Origin: CBDFKJ01 sp965248805
Lineage (GTDB): Bacteria > Pseudomonadota > Alphaproteobacteria > UBA6615
DNA length: 64,000 nucleotides
Direction: 5' to 3'
Assembly: GCA_965248805.1 (NCBI GenBank)
Contig: CBDFKJ010000009.1
Span: forward strand, 930,001-994,000
The translations under genes and the position numbers were made by a program. The first letter of the stretch is position 1, and each line of letters starts with the position of its first letter. Below the pieces are notes generated by a model, which was given only the letters and a program-made list of their open reading frames with translations, was not told the origin of the DNA and searched no databases. This document shows positions 47,829-57,035 of this stretch, piece by piece.

Positions 47829-48916
47829 GACGCCAGGAACTCCGTCAGGGCGTCGCGCGTGGCGCGCATTTCGTCCTCGGTTCCGATCGAGAATCGCACC
47901 CAGTCACCGAGCCCATAGGCGCTCATGTCGCGCGGGATGATGCCGCGGTTGCGCAAGAAGTCGATCGCCGCTTGCGCGTCGCGTCCGCCGCGTGCGGGAA
48001 ACTGGGCGATGAGGAAATTTCCCATCGTCGGATTTACCTTCAGACCCAGATCCGTCAAGGCGTGGCGGAACCACGGCAGGATGGTGTCGTTGTGGGTGCG
48101 TGCGGCCTCGGTGAAGGCGATGTCCTCCAGCGCGGCTTGAGCGGCGGCGAGCGCCGGCGCCCCGACATTGAACGGCCCGCGCACGCGGTTCAGCACCTCG
48201 GCGACTTGCGTCGGACAGTACGCCCAACCGATACGCAACGCGGCGAGGCCGTAGATCTTCGAGAACGTGCGCGTCGTGACGGCGTTGTCGAATTCCGAAA
48301 CCAGCGCGGCTCCGGCCTCGTAGTCGTTGCGCGAAACATACTCCGCGTAGGCCGCATCGAGCACCAACAGACAATTCGAAGGCAAACCGGCATGCAGGCG
48401 CCTGAGCGCGGTTTCATCTAAGTAGGTTCCGGTGGGATTGTTTGGGTTGGCGATGAAGACGATGCGCGTGCGCTCGCCGACGTGTGCCAGCAGGGCATCG
48501 ACGTCGGTGGTCAAATCGACTTCCGGCGCCGTGACGACGGTCGCGCCGGCGCATTTCGCCGCGATCGGATACATCAAGAATCCATGGGCGCTGCACAAAA
48601 CTTCATCGCCCGGTCCCGCGTAGGCGCGCGTCAGCAGCGCGATCAGCTCGTCGGAGCCGGCGCCGCAGACGATGCGTCCCGCATCAATCCCATGGCGCCT
48701 GGCCAGCGCCTCACGCAGCGCCGCGGCCGACCCGTCAGGGTAGCGGTGCAGCCTTTCGGCGCAGCTGCGGTAGGCGTCGATCGCGCGCGGGCTGGTCCCC
48801 AACGCGCTTTCGTTCGAGGCCAATCTGATCGGCCGCGCCACGCCCGGCACGGACGCGTCGCCGCCGACATACGCCGCGATGTCCAATATGCCGGGGCGGG
48901 GCTGAGGTGTCTTCAT
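47825..48916 (-). CDS. hisC: Histidinol-phosphate aminotransferase
   Basis: A 363-residue class I/II PLP aminotransferase. Motifs: 'IRLASNESALGTSPRAI', 'ANPNNPTGTYL', the PLP lysine in 'TRTFSKIYGLAALRIGW' and C-terminal 'VRFSIGTEDEM'. In the tyr/phe operon of alphaproteobacteria this HisC copy often also transaminates aromatic keto acids or prephenate. It lies in an operon chorismate mutase - hisC - tyrA. Confidence 0.93.
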   Translation of the reverse strand: MKTPQPRPGILDIAAYVGGDASVPGVARPIRLASNESALGTSPRAIDAYRSCAERLHRYPDGSAAALREALARRHGIDAGRIVCGAGSDELIALLTRAYAGPGDEVLCSAHGFLMYPIAAKCAGATVVTAPEVDLTTDVDALLAHVGERTRIVFIANPNNPTGTYLDETALRRLHAGLPSNCLLVLDAAYAEYVSRNDYEAGAALVSEFDNAVTTRTFSKIYGLAALRIGWAYCPTQVAEVLNRVRGPFNVGAPALAAAQAALEDIAFTEAARTHNDTILPWFRHALTDLGLKVNPTMGNFLIAQFPARGGRDAQAAIDFLRNRGIIPRDMSAYGLGDWVRFSIGTEDEMRATRDALTEFLAS

Positions 48917-48943
48917 GAAACGGACCGGCCGCAGGCGGCAAGT

Positions 48944-49810
48944 TCAACTCGCCAAATCTTCGTCGCGCAAGGGTGCAGCGTAGCCGCCGACGCGGGTGAT
49001 GCGATTGGTGCGCTGATCGAGGGAGGTCGGCAACTGTGCAAGGCGTTCGTCGTCGGCGATGATGAAGCCGGGCAGGTCCGCCAAGTGCAGGCTCGATCCG
49101 ACCCGCGCCGCCGCGGCGTCGGCGACCAACAAACTCGGCGTGAGATCCAGCTTGCTCAATTCGTCCCATAATCGTCCCCGGCTGATACTGGGCTCGACCT
49201 CTATTGCAATAAGGCTGCGATCGTCGCCGGATGGCTCATCCGCAGCACGGCCGATGATCAGGGCCTCCGCCTTTTGCTGCCCTCCCAATGGCGCGAAGGG
49301 CAGGCGCGCGACAACGCGCGCGCCATCCTCGCGCTGGCGCAGCAGGTGCGACCACCATGGCGACGTGTCGTCGTGCTGCGGCAGCGGGATAACGCCGGCG
49401 GTCGCCGTTCCCTCGGCGACGGCGGCGATTACCTGGCCTTCGGATGGAAACGCCGTCAGCTTCGCCGAACTTCCGAAGTGATCGCGCGCCAAGTCCCAAT
49501 ATTGAGCCGAACCCGGGCTGCGATAGACGGCGACCGAGAACTTGCCTTGTAGCCGTGTCGTCGCGCCGAGCAGCTCGCGCCACAAGCGCACGATGACCAG
49601 CTTCGGGAAATCGCCGTGGTGCCGGCGCAGCAGACGCCGGACCATCGCCGCCTCGCGGCCGGGCCGGTAGGACTGGGCGTCGCCACCCTGCTTGACCTTG
49701 GCGATATTGGCAACCACATCGGCACGCTCGATCAGCAAATCCTGGATGCGATCGTCGATCGAATCGATTCTGCGACGCAGCTCAGCGAGACGATCGTCGG
49801 CCATGCTCAT
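48944..49810 (-). CDS. Chorismate mutase with C-terminal dehydratase-like region
   Basis: A 288-residue protein. Residues 1-95 are an AroQ-type chorismate mutase ('LAELRRRIDSIDDRIQDLL', 'RPGREAAMVRRLL', 'LWRELLGATTRLQG'). The remainder (about 100-285) resembles a degenerate periplasmic-binding/prephenate dehydratase fold ('VAVYRSPGSAQYWDLARD'), but I see no clear Thr-Arg-Phe catalytic motif. It supplies prephenate for TyrA and is the first gene of the operon. Start 49810 or 49804. Confidence 0.85.
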   Translation of the reverse strand: MSMADDRLAELRRRIDSIDDRIQDLLIERADVVANIAKVKQGGDAQSYRPGREAAMVRRLLRRHHGDFPKLVIVRLWRELLGATTRLQGKFSVAVYRSPGSAQYWDLARDHFGSSAKLTAFPSEGQVIAAVAEGTATAGVIPLPQHDDTSPWWSHLLRQREDGARVVARLPFAPLGGQQKAEALIIGRAADEPSGDDRSLIAIEVEPSISRGRLWDELSKLDLTPSLLVADAAAARVGSSLHLADLPGFIIADDERLAQLPTSLDQRTNRITRVGGYAAPLRDEDLAS

Positions 49811-49876
49811 AGAGGTTTTGCGTGCGGAAAGGCCGCCATGTCTTAGTCGGTGACGTTGTCAAAAGCAAAGAAAACA

Positions 49877-49905
49877 TTGACACTTAGCGGCCGTTGCGAG
49901 GCAAT
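49877..49905 (+). promoter_or_regulatory. Candidate promoter of metX
   Basis: TTGACA (49877-49882), 17-base spacer, then GGCAAT (49900-49905), about 30 bases before the metX ATG. The -10 box matches 3 of 6 positions. Confidence 0.4.
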
Positions 49906-49935
49906 GTGCGCGCTATTGAACGGCCATTGATCCCG

Positions 49936-51129
49936 ATGACACGTGTGTCCGATTCACCGTCCGAGCAGAGGGGCGCGGCGACCGTCGCGCCGGCGCTGGA
50001 ACGCGCCGCCTCGGCCGGAGAAGTGATCGATCTGGGGCCCCTGGACCTCGACAGCGGCGTGTCGTTCGGGCCGTTTCTGCTCGCCTATCAAACCTACGGC
50101 ACGCTCAACGCCGACAAGTCCAATGCCGTCCTGGTCTGCCACGCGCTCACCGGCGATCAATTCGTCGCCGCGCCGCATCCGATCACCGGCAAGCCGGGGT
50201 GGTGGCATCACGTCATTCGCCCGGGCGGGCCGCTGGACCCCGCGTCCTACTACGTCATTTGCGCTAACGTGCTCGGCGGCTGCATGGGGACCACCGGGCC
50301 GTCGGATATCAATCCCACGACCGGCGAGCCGTATGCGCTGGAATTTCCGATGATCACCATCGGCGACATGGTGCGGGCGCAAAAACTGCTGATCGACCAT
50401 CTCGGCATCGAGCGCCTGTTTTGCGTGATAGGCGGTTCGATGGGCGCGATGCAGGCGCTGCAATGGGCGGCCGACTATCCGGAGCGGGTCTTCGCTGCGG
50501 TTCCGGTCGCCGGTGCCGCGCGCCACTCGGCGCAGAACATTGCCTTCCATGAGGTCGGCCGGCAGGCAATTGTGGCTGACCCAGACTGGTGCGGCGGCGA
50601 CTACTACCAGCTTGGCAAGCGGCCCGCGCGCGGGCTGGCCGTGGCGCGCATGGCGGCACACATCACCTATATGTCGGAACAGGCGCTGCACCGGAAGTTC
50701 GGCCGCACCCTGCAGGACCGGATAAAGCTGAGCTACGGCTTCGATGCCGATTTTCAGGTCGAGAGCTACTTGCGCTACCAGGGATCGAGTTTCGTCCAGC
50801 GCTTCGACGCCAATTCGTACCTCTACATCACGCGCGCGATGGACTACTTCGATCTGGCGGCCGAGCATGGCGGCGTGTTGGCCCATGCGTTCGCCGGCTC
50901 GCCGGTGCGTTTCTGTCTGATCAGCTTTGACTCGGACTGGCTGTTCCCAACCGCTGAATCGCGTGCCGTCGTTCATGCGCTCAACGCGGTCGCGGCTAAC
51001 GTGAGCTTCGTCGAGGTGGAAACGGACGCCGGCCACGACGCCTTCCTGCTCGAAGTCCCCGGGTTCTTCCGGGTGTTGAGCGGGTTCCTGGCCGGCGCTG
51101 CGGAACAGTGCGGTCTTGACATCGCATGA
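49936..51129 (+). CDS. metX: Homoserine O-acetyltransferase (or succinyltransferase)
   Basis: An alpha/beta hydrolase of 397 residues that activates homoserine for methionine synthesis. The catalytic triad is Ser in 'IGGSMGAMQALQWA', Asp in 'FDSDWLFPTAESR' and His in 'DAGHDAFLLEVPGF'. 'HALTGDQFVA' and 'ANVLGGCMGTTGP' are family markers. Acyl donor specificity cannot be read from these motifs. ATG 49936 was preferred over an upstream in-frame TTG. Its stop overlaps metW (ATGA). Confidence 0.93.
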   Translation: MTRVSDSPSEQRGAATVAPALERAASAGEVIDLGPLDLDSGVSFGPFLLAYQTYGTLNADKSNAVLVCHALTGDQFVAAPHPITGKPGWWHHVIRPGGPLDPASYYVICANVLGGCMGTTGPSDINPTTGEPYALEFPMITIGDMVRAQKLLIDHLGIERLFCVIGGSMGAMQALQWAADYPERVFAAVPVAGAARHSAQNIAFHEVGRQAIVADPDWCGGDYYQLGKRPARGLAVARMAAHITYMSEQALHRKFGRTLQDRIKLSYGFDADFQVESYLRYQGSSFVQRFDANSYLYITRAMDYFDLAAEHGGVLAHAFAGSPVRFCLISFDSDWLFPTAESRAVVHALNAVAANVSFVEVETDAGHDAFLLEVPGFFRVLSGFLAGAAEQCGLDIA

Positions 51130-51767
51130 ACAGGCAAACGGCACCCCCGCGCGACAAGATCCGCGTCGATCAACAACTCGTCGCCGACATGGTGGCCGAT
51201 GGCAGCCGCGTGCTCGACATCGGTGCTGGTGATGGCGCGTTGCTCGCCTATCTGGTCCACTTCAAGGGCGTCGACGGCCGCGGCATCGAAATCGATCGCG
51301 ACGGCGTCACCGCGTGCGTCAGCCATGGGCTGGCGGTGATCCAGGGCGATGCGGAAATCGATCTCCAGGACTACCCCGCCGACAGTTTCGACTATGTGAT
51401 CTTGAGCCAGACGCTGCAGGCCATGCACGACGTGCGGTGGTCGTTGGAGCATCTGTTGCGCATCGGCCGCCGCGCCGTCGTCAGTTTCCACAATTTCGGA
51501 CATTGGCGCGTGCGATGGCAGTTGCTGCGGCGCGGGCGCATGCCGGTGACCCATGCACTGCCGAACCAATGGTACGACACGCCGAACATCCATCTCTGCA
51601 CCATCGCCGACTTCGTCACCCTGTGTGCCGAACTCGGGATTCGCATCGAGCAATCGATCGCGATCGACAGCAAAGGAAGGCGGTTGGACGGCGTCGGCGG
51701 ATCGGTCAATTGGCGCGCCGAGGAGGCGGTGTTTCTGCTTAGTCGTCCGTCGAAAGTGTCGGCATAG
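51126..51767 (+). CDS. metW: MetW methionine biosynthesis protein
   Basis: A 213-residue SAM-dependent-methyltransferase-like protein. The 'VLDIGAGDGALLAYL' motif I is followed by 'LSQTLQAMHDVRWSL' and 'SFHNFGHWRVRWQLLRRGRMP', the MetW signature. MetW works with MetX in homoserine acylation. Coupled to metX by a 4-base overlap. Its 3' end overlaps the next gene on the other strand by 29 bases. Confidence 0.93.
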   Translation: MNRQTAPPRDKIRVDQQLVADMVADGSRVLDIGAGDGALLAYLVHFKGVDGRGIEIDRDGVTACVSHGLAVIQGDAEIDLQDYPADSFDYVILSQTLQAMHDVRWSLEHLLRIGRRAVVSFHNFGHWRVRWQLLRRGRMPVTHALPNQWYDTPNIHLCTIADFVTLCAELGIRIEQSIAIDSKGRRLDGVGGSVNWRAEEAVFLLSRPSKVSA

Positions 51768-52500
51768 AGCGCGAGCGGGCGCCGCGGATGACGGCGCGGA
51801 CCGGTGAGTATCGCCGGGCGCGTGCCGCCTCGTGTGCCACCACGCCGGCGTAGATCTGCTTCGAGGCTTCGACGATGGTGACGCCGGCCAAGGGCTGGAA
51901 CCAACGTTCGCCCAGCCGCTCCCAGGCCACCGCGGCGGCGAGGACAAATCGCCGCCGGCTGGGCGGCACGTACAACGCCTTGGCGTCGCGCACCGGCGTG
52001 AACATCGAATCGCGCAACAGACGGCGCAACTGCGTCAATGAATAGGGATGGCCATGCCCGAACGGGGTGTGATCGAGGCGTGCCCAGATGCTGCGACGGT
52101 TGGGCACGACGACCAACAGCCGTCCGCCATCGGCCATCACACGCCAAGCCTCGCGCAGCAAGGCACGCAGTTGCTCGGTGCATTCCAGCCCGTGCACGAG
52201 GACGATGCGATCCATCGACAGGTCCGGCAGCGGCAATTCGGGATCGTCGGCGATGCACGTCAGGTTGGGCCCCTCCGGCGGCCAGTGCAGCACGCCCATG
52301 CGCGCCGGCATGACGGCGACAGTGCGCTCGGCCTCGTCGCGGAACGGCCGCAGATAAGGCGTGGCATAGCCGAGCCCGAGCACGCTCTGACCGTTAACGT
52401 TCGGCCACAGCTCGCGCAGGCGGCGGCGGATCGAACGCTGCGCGACATGGCCCAGCGAGGAGTCGTAGAACTCCTTGAGGTCGATAACGTCCGGATACAT
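51739..52500 (-). CDS. SAM-dependent methyltransferase-like protein
   Basis: About 253 residues of a class I methyltransferase-type fold: 'SVLGLGYATPYLRPF' replaces the usual acidic GxGxG motif, 'IVLVHGLECTEQLRALLRE' and 'ADGGRLLVVVPNRRSIWAR' follow. The family is common beside metW and gloB in Alphaproteobacteria; its substrate is unknown. Start 52500, or 52506 two codons earlier. Confidence 0.8.
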   Translation of the reverse strand: MYPDVIDLKEFYDSSLGHVAQRSIRRRLRELWPNVNGQSVLGLGYATPYLRPFRDEAERTVAVMPARMGVLHWPPEGPNLTCIADDPELPLPDLSMDRIVLVHGLECTEQLRALLREAWRVMADGGRLLVVVPNRRSIWARLDHTPFGHGHPYSLTQLRRLLRDSMFTPVRDAKALYVPPSRRRFVLAAAVAWERLGERWFQPLAGVTIVEASKQIYAGVVAHEAARARRYSPVRAVIRGARSRSMPTLSTDD

Positions 52501-52559
52501 AGCCAATATGATATCACAATCGTCGGCGATGAGGTTAAGACCGTATTGAGCCCACGATC

Positions 52560-53324
52560 GTGCCGCGATTCTGCGCCAACCTGTCGACTCTGTTCACCGA
52601 ATACCCGGTGCTCGACCGCCCGGCGGCGGCGCGCGATGCCGGATTTGCCGCGGTCGAGATGCAGTTTCCCTATGGCCTGCCCGCGCATGAATTGGCCGCG
52701 GCGACGGCGCGGGCGGGCGTCGAGTTGGTGCTGTTCAACGTGCCGGCGGGCGAGCCCGGCGGGCGCGGATTCGCCGCGCGTCCGCAAGGCAAGCCGGCGT
52801 TTCGCGAAGCGGTGGCGCAGGCACGCCGGTATGCGCAGACCTTGTCGCCGCAGTTTGTCAATGTGATCGCCGGCGCGCCGAAGGGTGACAAGCCCGGCTG
52901 CCTGGCCGCTTTCGCCGAAAACTTGGCCGTTGCCGCCGATGCCATGCAGGAGATTGGTGTCAAGGTCACGGTCGAGCCGATCAATGACCGCGACTGGCCG
53001 GGCTACCTGACGCCCCACGCGGCCCAGGTGGTGGATATGCTGGCGCGGACGGGACATGACAATCTCGGACTGCAATTCGATGTCTATCATGCCCAGTGCA
53101 TGGGCGACGACGCCGTGGCGACGTTGCGGCGCTTCCGCGACCGCGTCGCTCACATCCAGTTTGCCGACGCGCCAGGCCGCCATGAGCCCGGCACCGGAAC
53201 GATCGACTTCGCCGCCGTGTTCGCGGCCATCGACGAGGTGGATTATGTCGGCTACGTGAGCGCCGAATACATGCCTACCGGGCGTACGGAAGACAGTCTC
53301 GGCTGGCTGCAGCCCTATCTATGA
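52560..53324 (+). CDS. Hydroxypyruvate isomerase family TIM-barrel protein
   Basis: A 254-residue xylose isomerase-like TIM barrel of the Hyi/OtnI family. 'NLSTLFTEYPVLDRPAAAR' opens it, then 'VEPINDRDWPGY' and 'DVYHAQCMGDDAV' supply metal ligands, and 'IQFADAPGRHEPGTGTIDF' is a family signature. Likely reaction: hydroxypyruvate to tartronate semialdehyde, or a related keto-aldo isomerisation. GTG start at 52560. The end overlaps the DMT transporter gene on the other strand by 10 bases. Confidence 0.88.
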   Translation: MPRFCANLSTLFTEYPVLDRPAAARDAGFAAVEMQFPYGLPAHELAAATARAGVELVLFNVPAGEPGGRGFAARPQGKPAFREAVAQARRYAQTLSPQFVNVIAGAPKGDKPGCLAAFAENLAVAADAMQEIGVKVTVEPINDRDWPGYLTPHAAQVVDMLARTGHDNLGLQFDVYHAQCMGDDAVATLRRFRDRVAHIQFADAPGRHEPGTGTIDFAAVFAAIDEVDYVGYVSAEYMPTGRTEDSLGWLQPYL

Positions 53325-54229
53325 GTCCGTACCGGGTCGGATCGCAGCAGGTCTCGGCCGGCCAGGACACCGCCGCCGACGATGAGCAGGCTGGCGGCGA
53401 CCACGTGCCAATTCGCCGGCGCCAATCCGACTGCGATCAGCAGCAGCGTCGATAGCAGTGGAGCGGCGTACGCGACGGCGCCGAGCACGCGGATGTCGCC
53501 GCGTTTGACGCCCAAGTCCCACGCGAAAAAGGCGAGACCCACCGGACCGATTCCCAAGCCGGCGATGGCCAGCCACGGCCCGAGTCCGGCCGGCCAGGCC
53601 GAGGTCTCCCATGCCAGGTGACATGCCCATGCCAAAACCGCGGTGGCACCGCAGAAGCCGCCGACCGCGCGGCTCGGCACGTGGGCGAAGAGGCGCGATA
53701 CGACGGAGTAGCCCGACCAGGTGAGGGCACAGGCGCACGCCGCCAGGTAGCCGGTCGTGAATTGCGGGTCGATCGTGAGCGCGTTGCCGCGCGTGAGGAT
53801 CAGGGCGGCGCCGGCCAGACCCATCGTGGCGCCCGCGGTGTGGAACCAGCGCAATCCGGCGCCACCTGCGCGGCCCGGCAGCAGGGCCGAGAACAGCACG
53901 ATCAAAAGCGGCCACAGGTAGGTGATGAGGCTGGCTTCGACGACCGGCGCGTTCTGCAGCGCAGTGAAATAGAAGAAGTGGTAGCCGAACAGGCCTCCGA
54001 CCCCGAGCGCCCAGCCCGCCGGCGACAGATGTGGGAATGTCCCGCGCGTCCGGCCGTGCGCCAGCCACCATACGAGAGCGAGCCCGGAGGCGATGGTGAA
54101 CGACATGGCCACGAGTTGAAACGGCGGCACAGCGCCGGCCCGCGCGGTCAACAGCGCCAGTGTCGCCCACATCGCCACCGCGCCCATGCCGACCAGCGTC
54201 GCACGGCGCTCACGGTGCGTTGTCGTCAC
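53315..54229 (-). CDS. DMT-superfamily exporter (EamA domains)
   Basis: A 304-residue protein with about ten membrane segments in two EamA repeats ('LGVGGLFGYHFFYFTALQ', 'AGLGIGPVGLAFFAWDLGVK'). Members export amino acids or other small metabolites; the 'ALQNAPVVEASLITYLWPLL' pattern is close to YddG-type aromatic amino acid exporters. The GTG at 54229 overlaps the Nudix stop (GTGA), so it is coupled to that gene. Confidence 0.88.
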   Translation of the reverse strand: MTTTHRERRATLVGMGAVAMWATLALLTARAGAVPPFQLVAMSFTIASGLALVWWLAHGRTRGTFPHLSPAGWALGVGGLFGYHFFYFTALQNAPVVEASLITYLWPLLIVLFSALLPGRAGGAGLRWFHTAGATMGLAGAALILTRGNALTIDPQFTTGYLAACACALTWSGYSVVSRLFAHVPSRAVGGFCGATAVLAWACHLAWETSAWPAGLGPWLAIAGLGIGPVGLAFFAWDLGVKRGDIRVLGAVAYAAPLLSTLLLIAVGLAPANWHVVAASLLIVGGGVLAGRDLLRSDPVRTHR

Positions 54230-54675
54230 CGAGGGCGCTGCTCTGCGGCCAGGCCGATCACGCGTTGCGTCTCCTCCCACAGCCCATAGCCGTCCAGTAA
54301 CGTCAGCGGCACCCAGCGAACCTCCGTCGCATCGCCGCCGGCCATAGGCTCGCCCCCGCTCCAGTCGGCCGCGAAGTCGACCAGCGTGTAGTGCCGGGCG
54401 ATGCGGTCGGCGTCGTCACGGGCGATCAGGTCGACGACATCGATCAGGCGCAAGTCCCCGGTATCGATCGCGGTCTCTTCGCGCAGCTCGCGCCGCGCCG
54501 CTTGCGCGACCGTCTCGCCGAGTTCCTGCGCCCCGCCCGGTAGGCTCCATTCGCCGATCAGCGGTGACGTGCCGCGGCGGATCAGCAGTACATCTCCGCC
54601 GCGCAGGACGACGACGCCCACGCCCACGACGGGCCGGTTTGGATATTCGCGACGCATGTGCCTGTCGCGCTGCAT
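54226..54675 (-). CDS. Nudix hydrolase
   Basis: A 149-residue protein with a complete Nudix box (Gly-x5-Glu-x7-Arg-Glu-x2-Glu-Glu) in 'GGAQELGETVAQAARRELRE'. Likely hydrolyses a nucleoside diphosphate-linked substrate; which one cannot be told. 'SPLIGEWSLPGG' precedes the box. Start 54675, or Met at 54657. It is upstream of and overlaps the DMT exporter. Confidence 0.9.
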   Translation of the reverse strand: MQRDRHMRREYPNRPVVGVGVVVLRGGDVLLIRRGTSPLIGEWSLPGGAQELGETVAQAARRELREETAIDTGDLRLIDVVDLIARDDADRIARHYTLVDFAADWSGGEPMAGGDATEVRWVPLTLLDGYGLWEETQRVIGLAAEQRPR

Positions 54676-54775
54676 ACCGGCGCGAGCGCCCGATCACAAC
54701 CGCGCGATCGGCTTCCCGGGGCGCCAGTCCTCACGCGTTGACGCTATCTACGTTTATGTCATATGAGGTTTGTAT

Positions 54776-55875
54776 CGTGCCTATCCGGTTAATTCGTACA
54801 CCCACTACATGTAGGATGCTTCCACTCGCCGGAATATAGCTCGGCGTAGGTTGGAGCCTCGGCCTCTCCTGCGATTCCGAGCAATGAGCGGAAGGCGTTG
54901 AACGGGTAAAACCGCCTGTTGAAGCGGAACGTGAACTCATTGAGGTAGGCTTGTAGATGCTTTGCGCTCACGCCATGGTGGATGCCACTGAGCCAATTCT
55001 TCAGGTTGCTGAAGACGAGGTGGATGATCGGCATGAACTCTTCGGCCACCTCGGGGTCGCCGCATTCGGCAATGGCGTGGTGATCATAGCCGCGTGTCCG
55101 CAAGCTGCCATAGCCACTCCAATCGTCGGTGACGATCAGCGACCCCGGCATAACGGCGTTCTCGACGAAGCCACATAGCGAATCGGCGCTGCGGTCGGCA
55201 GCGACGGACAGCCGCACACGCCCGGCGTAGCGGCCATCCTTCCGCTTGTCCTGCGCGGTGCCGGGCTCCCTGTGGCTGACTTCGACGGCAGCAGCCACCA
55301 GCGTCTTGTGGTGAACGCCTCGGCCTTCACCACGCATCCGGCCTCCAACATAGGTTTCGTCCACCTCGACATGCTCTCCTGCCCTGGCACCGATCCGATC
55401 CTGATCGGGCCGCACCATACCCGCGCGGAGCTTATGCAGGATGCCGAAGGCGGTTTCGTACCGCGTCAGCCCAAGCTGCCGCTGAAACTGCACCGCCGAC
55501 ATGCCCGGCGTCTGGCTGGCGACCAGATAGGCGGCCCAAAACCACGTGCTCAAAGGCGTGTGGCTGCGCTCCATGACCGTGCCGACGGTCAATCCCGTCT
55601 GGCGGCGGCAAGCGCGACAGGTCAGGACGCCAGGCCGCGTGGCGATGCGGAAAGGTTCACCCACGACGCCGCAGCGCGGGCAGGCGAACCCGTCACCCCA
55701 GCGAGCCCTTTCCAGGTAGGCGGCGCACGCCGCATCGTCGGAGAAAAGTCGCTGAAACTCGGGGAGGGATTGCGGGAAGGGCAGGTCGGTGCGGTCGAGA
55801 ACGTCCATGACCCACTATCCGTTGTACGCACACAACCTATCCCTAGTGGGTGTATGCGTCAAGCGGATAGGGACG
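54776..55875 (-). mobile_element. IS1595-family element, complete
   Basis: 1100 bp with inverted repeats of about 32 bases (left CGTGCCTATCCGGTT..., right complement CGTCCCTATCCGCTT..., 26 of 32 identical, both reaching TACACCCACTA). It is flanked by a perfect 8-base duplication GTTTGTAT at 54768-54775 and 55876-55883. The transposase is intact, so the element may be active and recently inserted. Confidence 0.92.
54789..55808 (-). CDS. IS1595-family transposase (ISXO2-like)
   Basis: A 339-residue transposase with an N-terminal zinc ribbon ('FACPRCGVVGEP', 'LTCRACRRQTGLTVGTVME') and the ISXO2-like DDE domain: 'EVDETYVGGRMRGEG', 'IVTDDWSGYGSL' and 'NLKNWLSGIHHGVSAKHLQ'. No frameshift or stop. 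Confidence 0.93.
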   Translation of the reverse strand: MDVLDRTDLPFPQSLPEFQRLFSDDAACAAYLERARWGDGFACPRCGVVGEPFRIATRPGVLTCRACRRQTGLTVGTVMERSHTPLSTWFWAAYLVASQTPGMSAVQFQRQLGLTRYETAFGILHKLRAGMVRPDQDRIGARAGEHVEVDETYVGGRMRGEGRGVHHKTLVAAAVEVSHREPGTAQDKRKDGRYAGRVRLSVAADRSADSLCGFVENAVMPGSLIVTDDWSGYGSLRTRGYDHHAIAECGDPEVAEEFMPIIHLVFSNLKNWLSGIHHGVSAKHLQAYLNEFTFRFNRRFYPFNAFRSLLGIAGEAEAPTYAELYSGEWKHPTCSGCTN

Positions 55876-55932
55876 GTTTGTATGACGTCGGCCCGTCCTG
55901 GCGGGCCCCTGGGACGTGGGTACTTCGCAGTC

Positions 55933-56727
55933 ATGGACCTGGCACCAAAACGCACACTGCCGCGATGGTTCAGCGCCGGCCTGCCGTTGCTGATCCTGGG
56001 CGCGTCGATGGCCATCGGCTGGGTATCGTATTCGCGCTGGGCGCGGGGCCGCGATCCGTTCTTGACCGCGCGTGAGTGGCGCGCCCTCGTGGAAGGCGAA
56101 GGCAGTCTGATAGAGCTCTCGACGGTGGTGCTGCTGATCGCGGCGTTGATCCCATGCCTCGCCGCATTGATGTCGGTGCGTCCCGGCCAACGCCTCCTGA
56201 CCGTTTGGTTGGCGGTCTATGCGATGGGCATCGTGTATTTCGCCGGCGAGGAAGCGAGCTGAGGCCAGCATTTCGTCGGCTGGCAGTCGGGCGAATGGTT
56301 CTTGCGTGTCAACGAACAGGGCGAAACCAATCTGCATAACGTTTCCGAGCTGTTCGACTCGCTGCCCAGGCGGGCACTGTTCATCTGGTGTGTCGGCGGC
56401 GCACTGTTGGTGCCGCTGTTGCGCCGCACGCGGGGCGTTCCGCCCTACGATGGTTGGCACGCATTCGTATGGCCGACGCCGGACCTGCGTGTAGCGGCGT
56501 GGCTTGTTCTGGTTACGGAGCTGCCGGGCGAAATCTTCGACCTGTTCAACAAGTCGGAGGCGAGCGTTTTTCGGATTGTTTTTCACCCGGTTAACCTGAC
56601 CGAGGTGCAGGAGAACATGTTCGCGGTGTTCATCCTCATCTATGCCCTGGCGCTCTACCGTCGGCTGGCCACCGGCGACCTGCAGGGCGATGGCCTGCGC
56701 CGCTTGCGCCACACTGCGCAAGCCTGA
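55933..56727 (+). pseudogene. Membrane protein with in-frame UGA at a Trp position
   Basis: A membrane protein of about 264 codons. Segments: about 12-33 ('LPLLILGASMAIGWVSY'), 60-80, 92-107, then 150-170 and 225-240. After 'VYFAGEEAS' a TGA (56260-56262) interrupts the frame, which continues with 'GQHFVGWQSGEWF'. In related proteins the motif is Gly-Glu-Glu-(Ile)-Ser-Trp-Gly-Gln, so TGG has become TGA. UGA ends many other genes here, so general recoding is excluded. The C-terminal codons overlap thiolase sequence on the other strand, so the true end may also be lost. Function unknown. Confidence 0.75.
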
Positions 56728-56994
56728 ACCACAGACCTGGTTAATCAGATAGGCAGTACGGTCTGCGGGAATGCCTGCCGCCAGTGCAGCCTGGCGCGCC
56801 GGGTTCATGCCGGTGCCGGCCGTCAGCACCTGACCGAGCACGACCTCGTCCACGGCTTCAGGGTCCAACCCGGCGCGCTCGAGCGCGGCTCCGATCGCGA
56901 CCGATCCCAGTTGCGCTGCGGTCAGGCCGGCCAAGCCGCCACCGAGCGAGCCGATGGGCGTGCGCGCGGCGCTGGCAATGACGATCTCGGTCAC
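56690..56994 (-). pseudogene. Acetyl-CoA acetyltransferase, N-terminal fragment
   Basis: About 100 residues of a thiolase: start 'MTEIVIASAARTPIGSLGG', 'GQVLTAGTGMNPARQAAL' and the active-site Cys in 'AYLINQVCGSGLRSVAQAAQ'. The family is normally about 390 residues; everything after the first catalytic Cys is missing. Homology ends near 56690, where the membrane protein gene on the other strand begins to make sense. The missing part includes the catalytic His and second Cys. Confidence 0.8.
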
Positions 56995-57035
56995 AAAGCC
57001 TCCCTGTTGCCTGCTCTGCGATCCCGCCGGTATAG

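Noticed and set aside
49811..49935. SAM-II or SAH riboswitch before metX
   Set aside because: Such elements are common before alphaproteobacterial metX, but no matching pseudoknot pattern is visible and the candidate promoter leaves only about 25 bases of leader.
55933..56727. Genome-wide reassignment of UGA to Trp
   Set aside because: UGA terminates many intact genes here (for example metX, metW and the capsid gene) at family-typical lengths.
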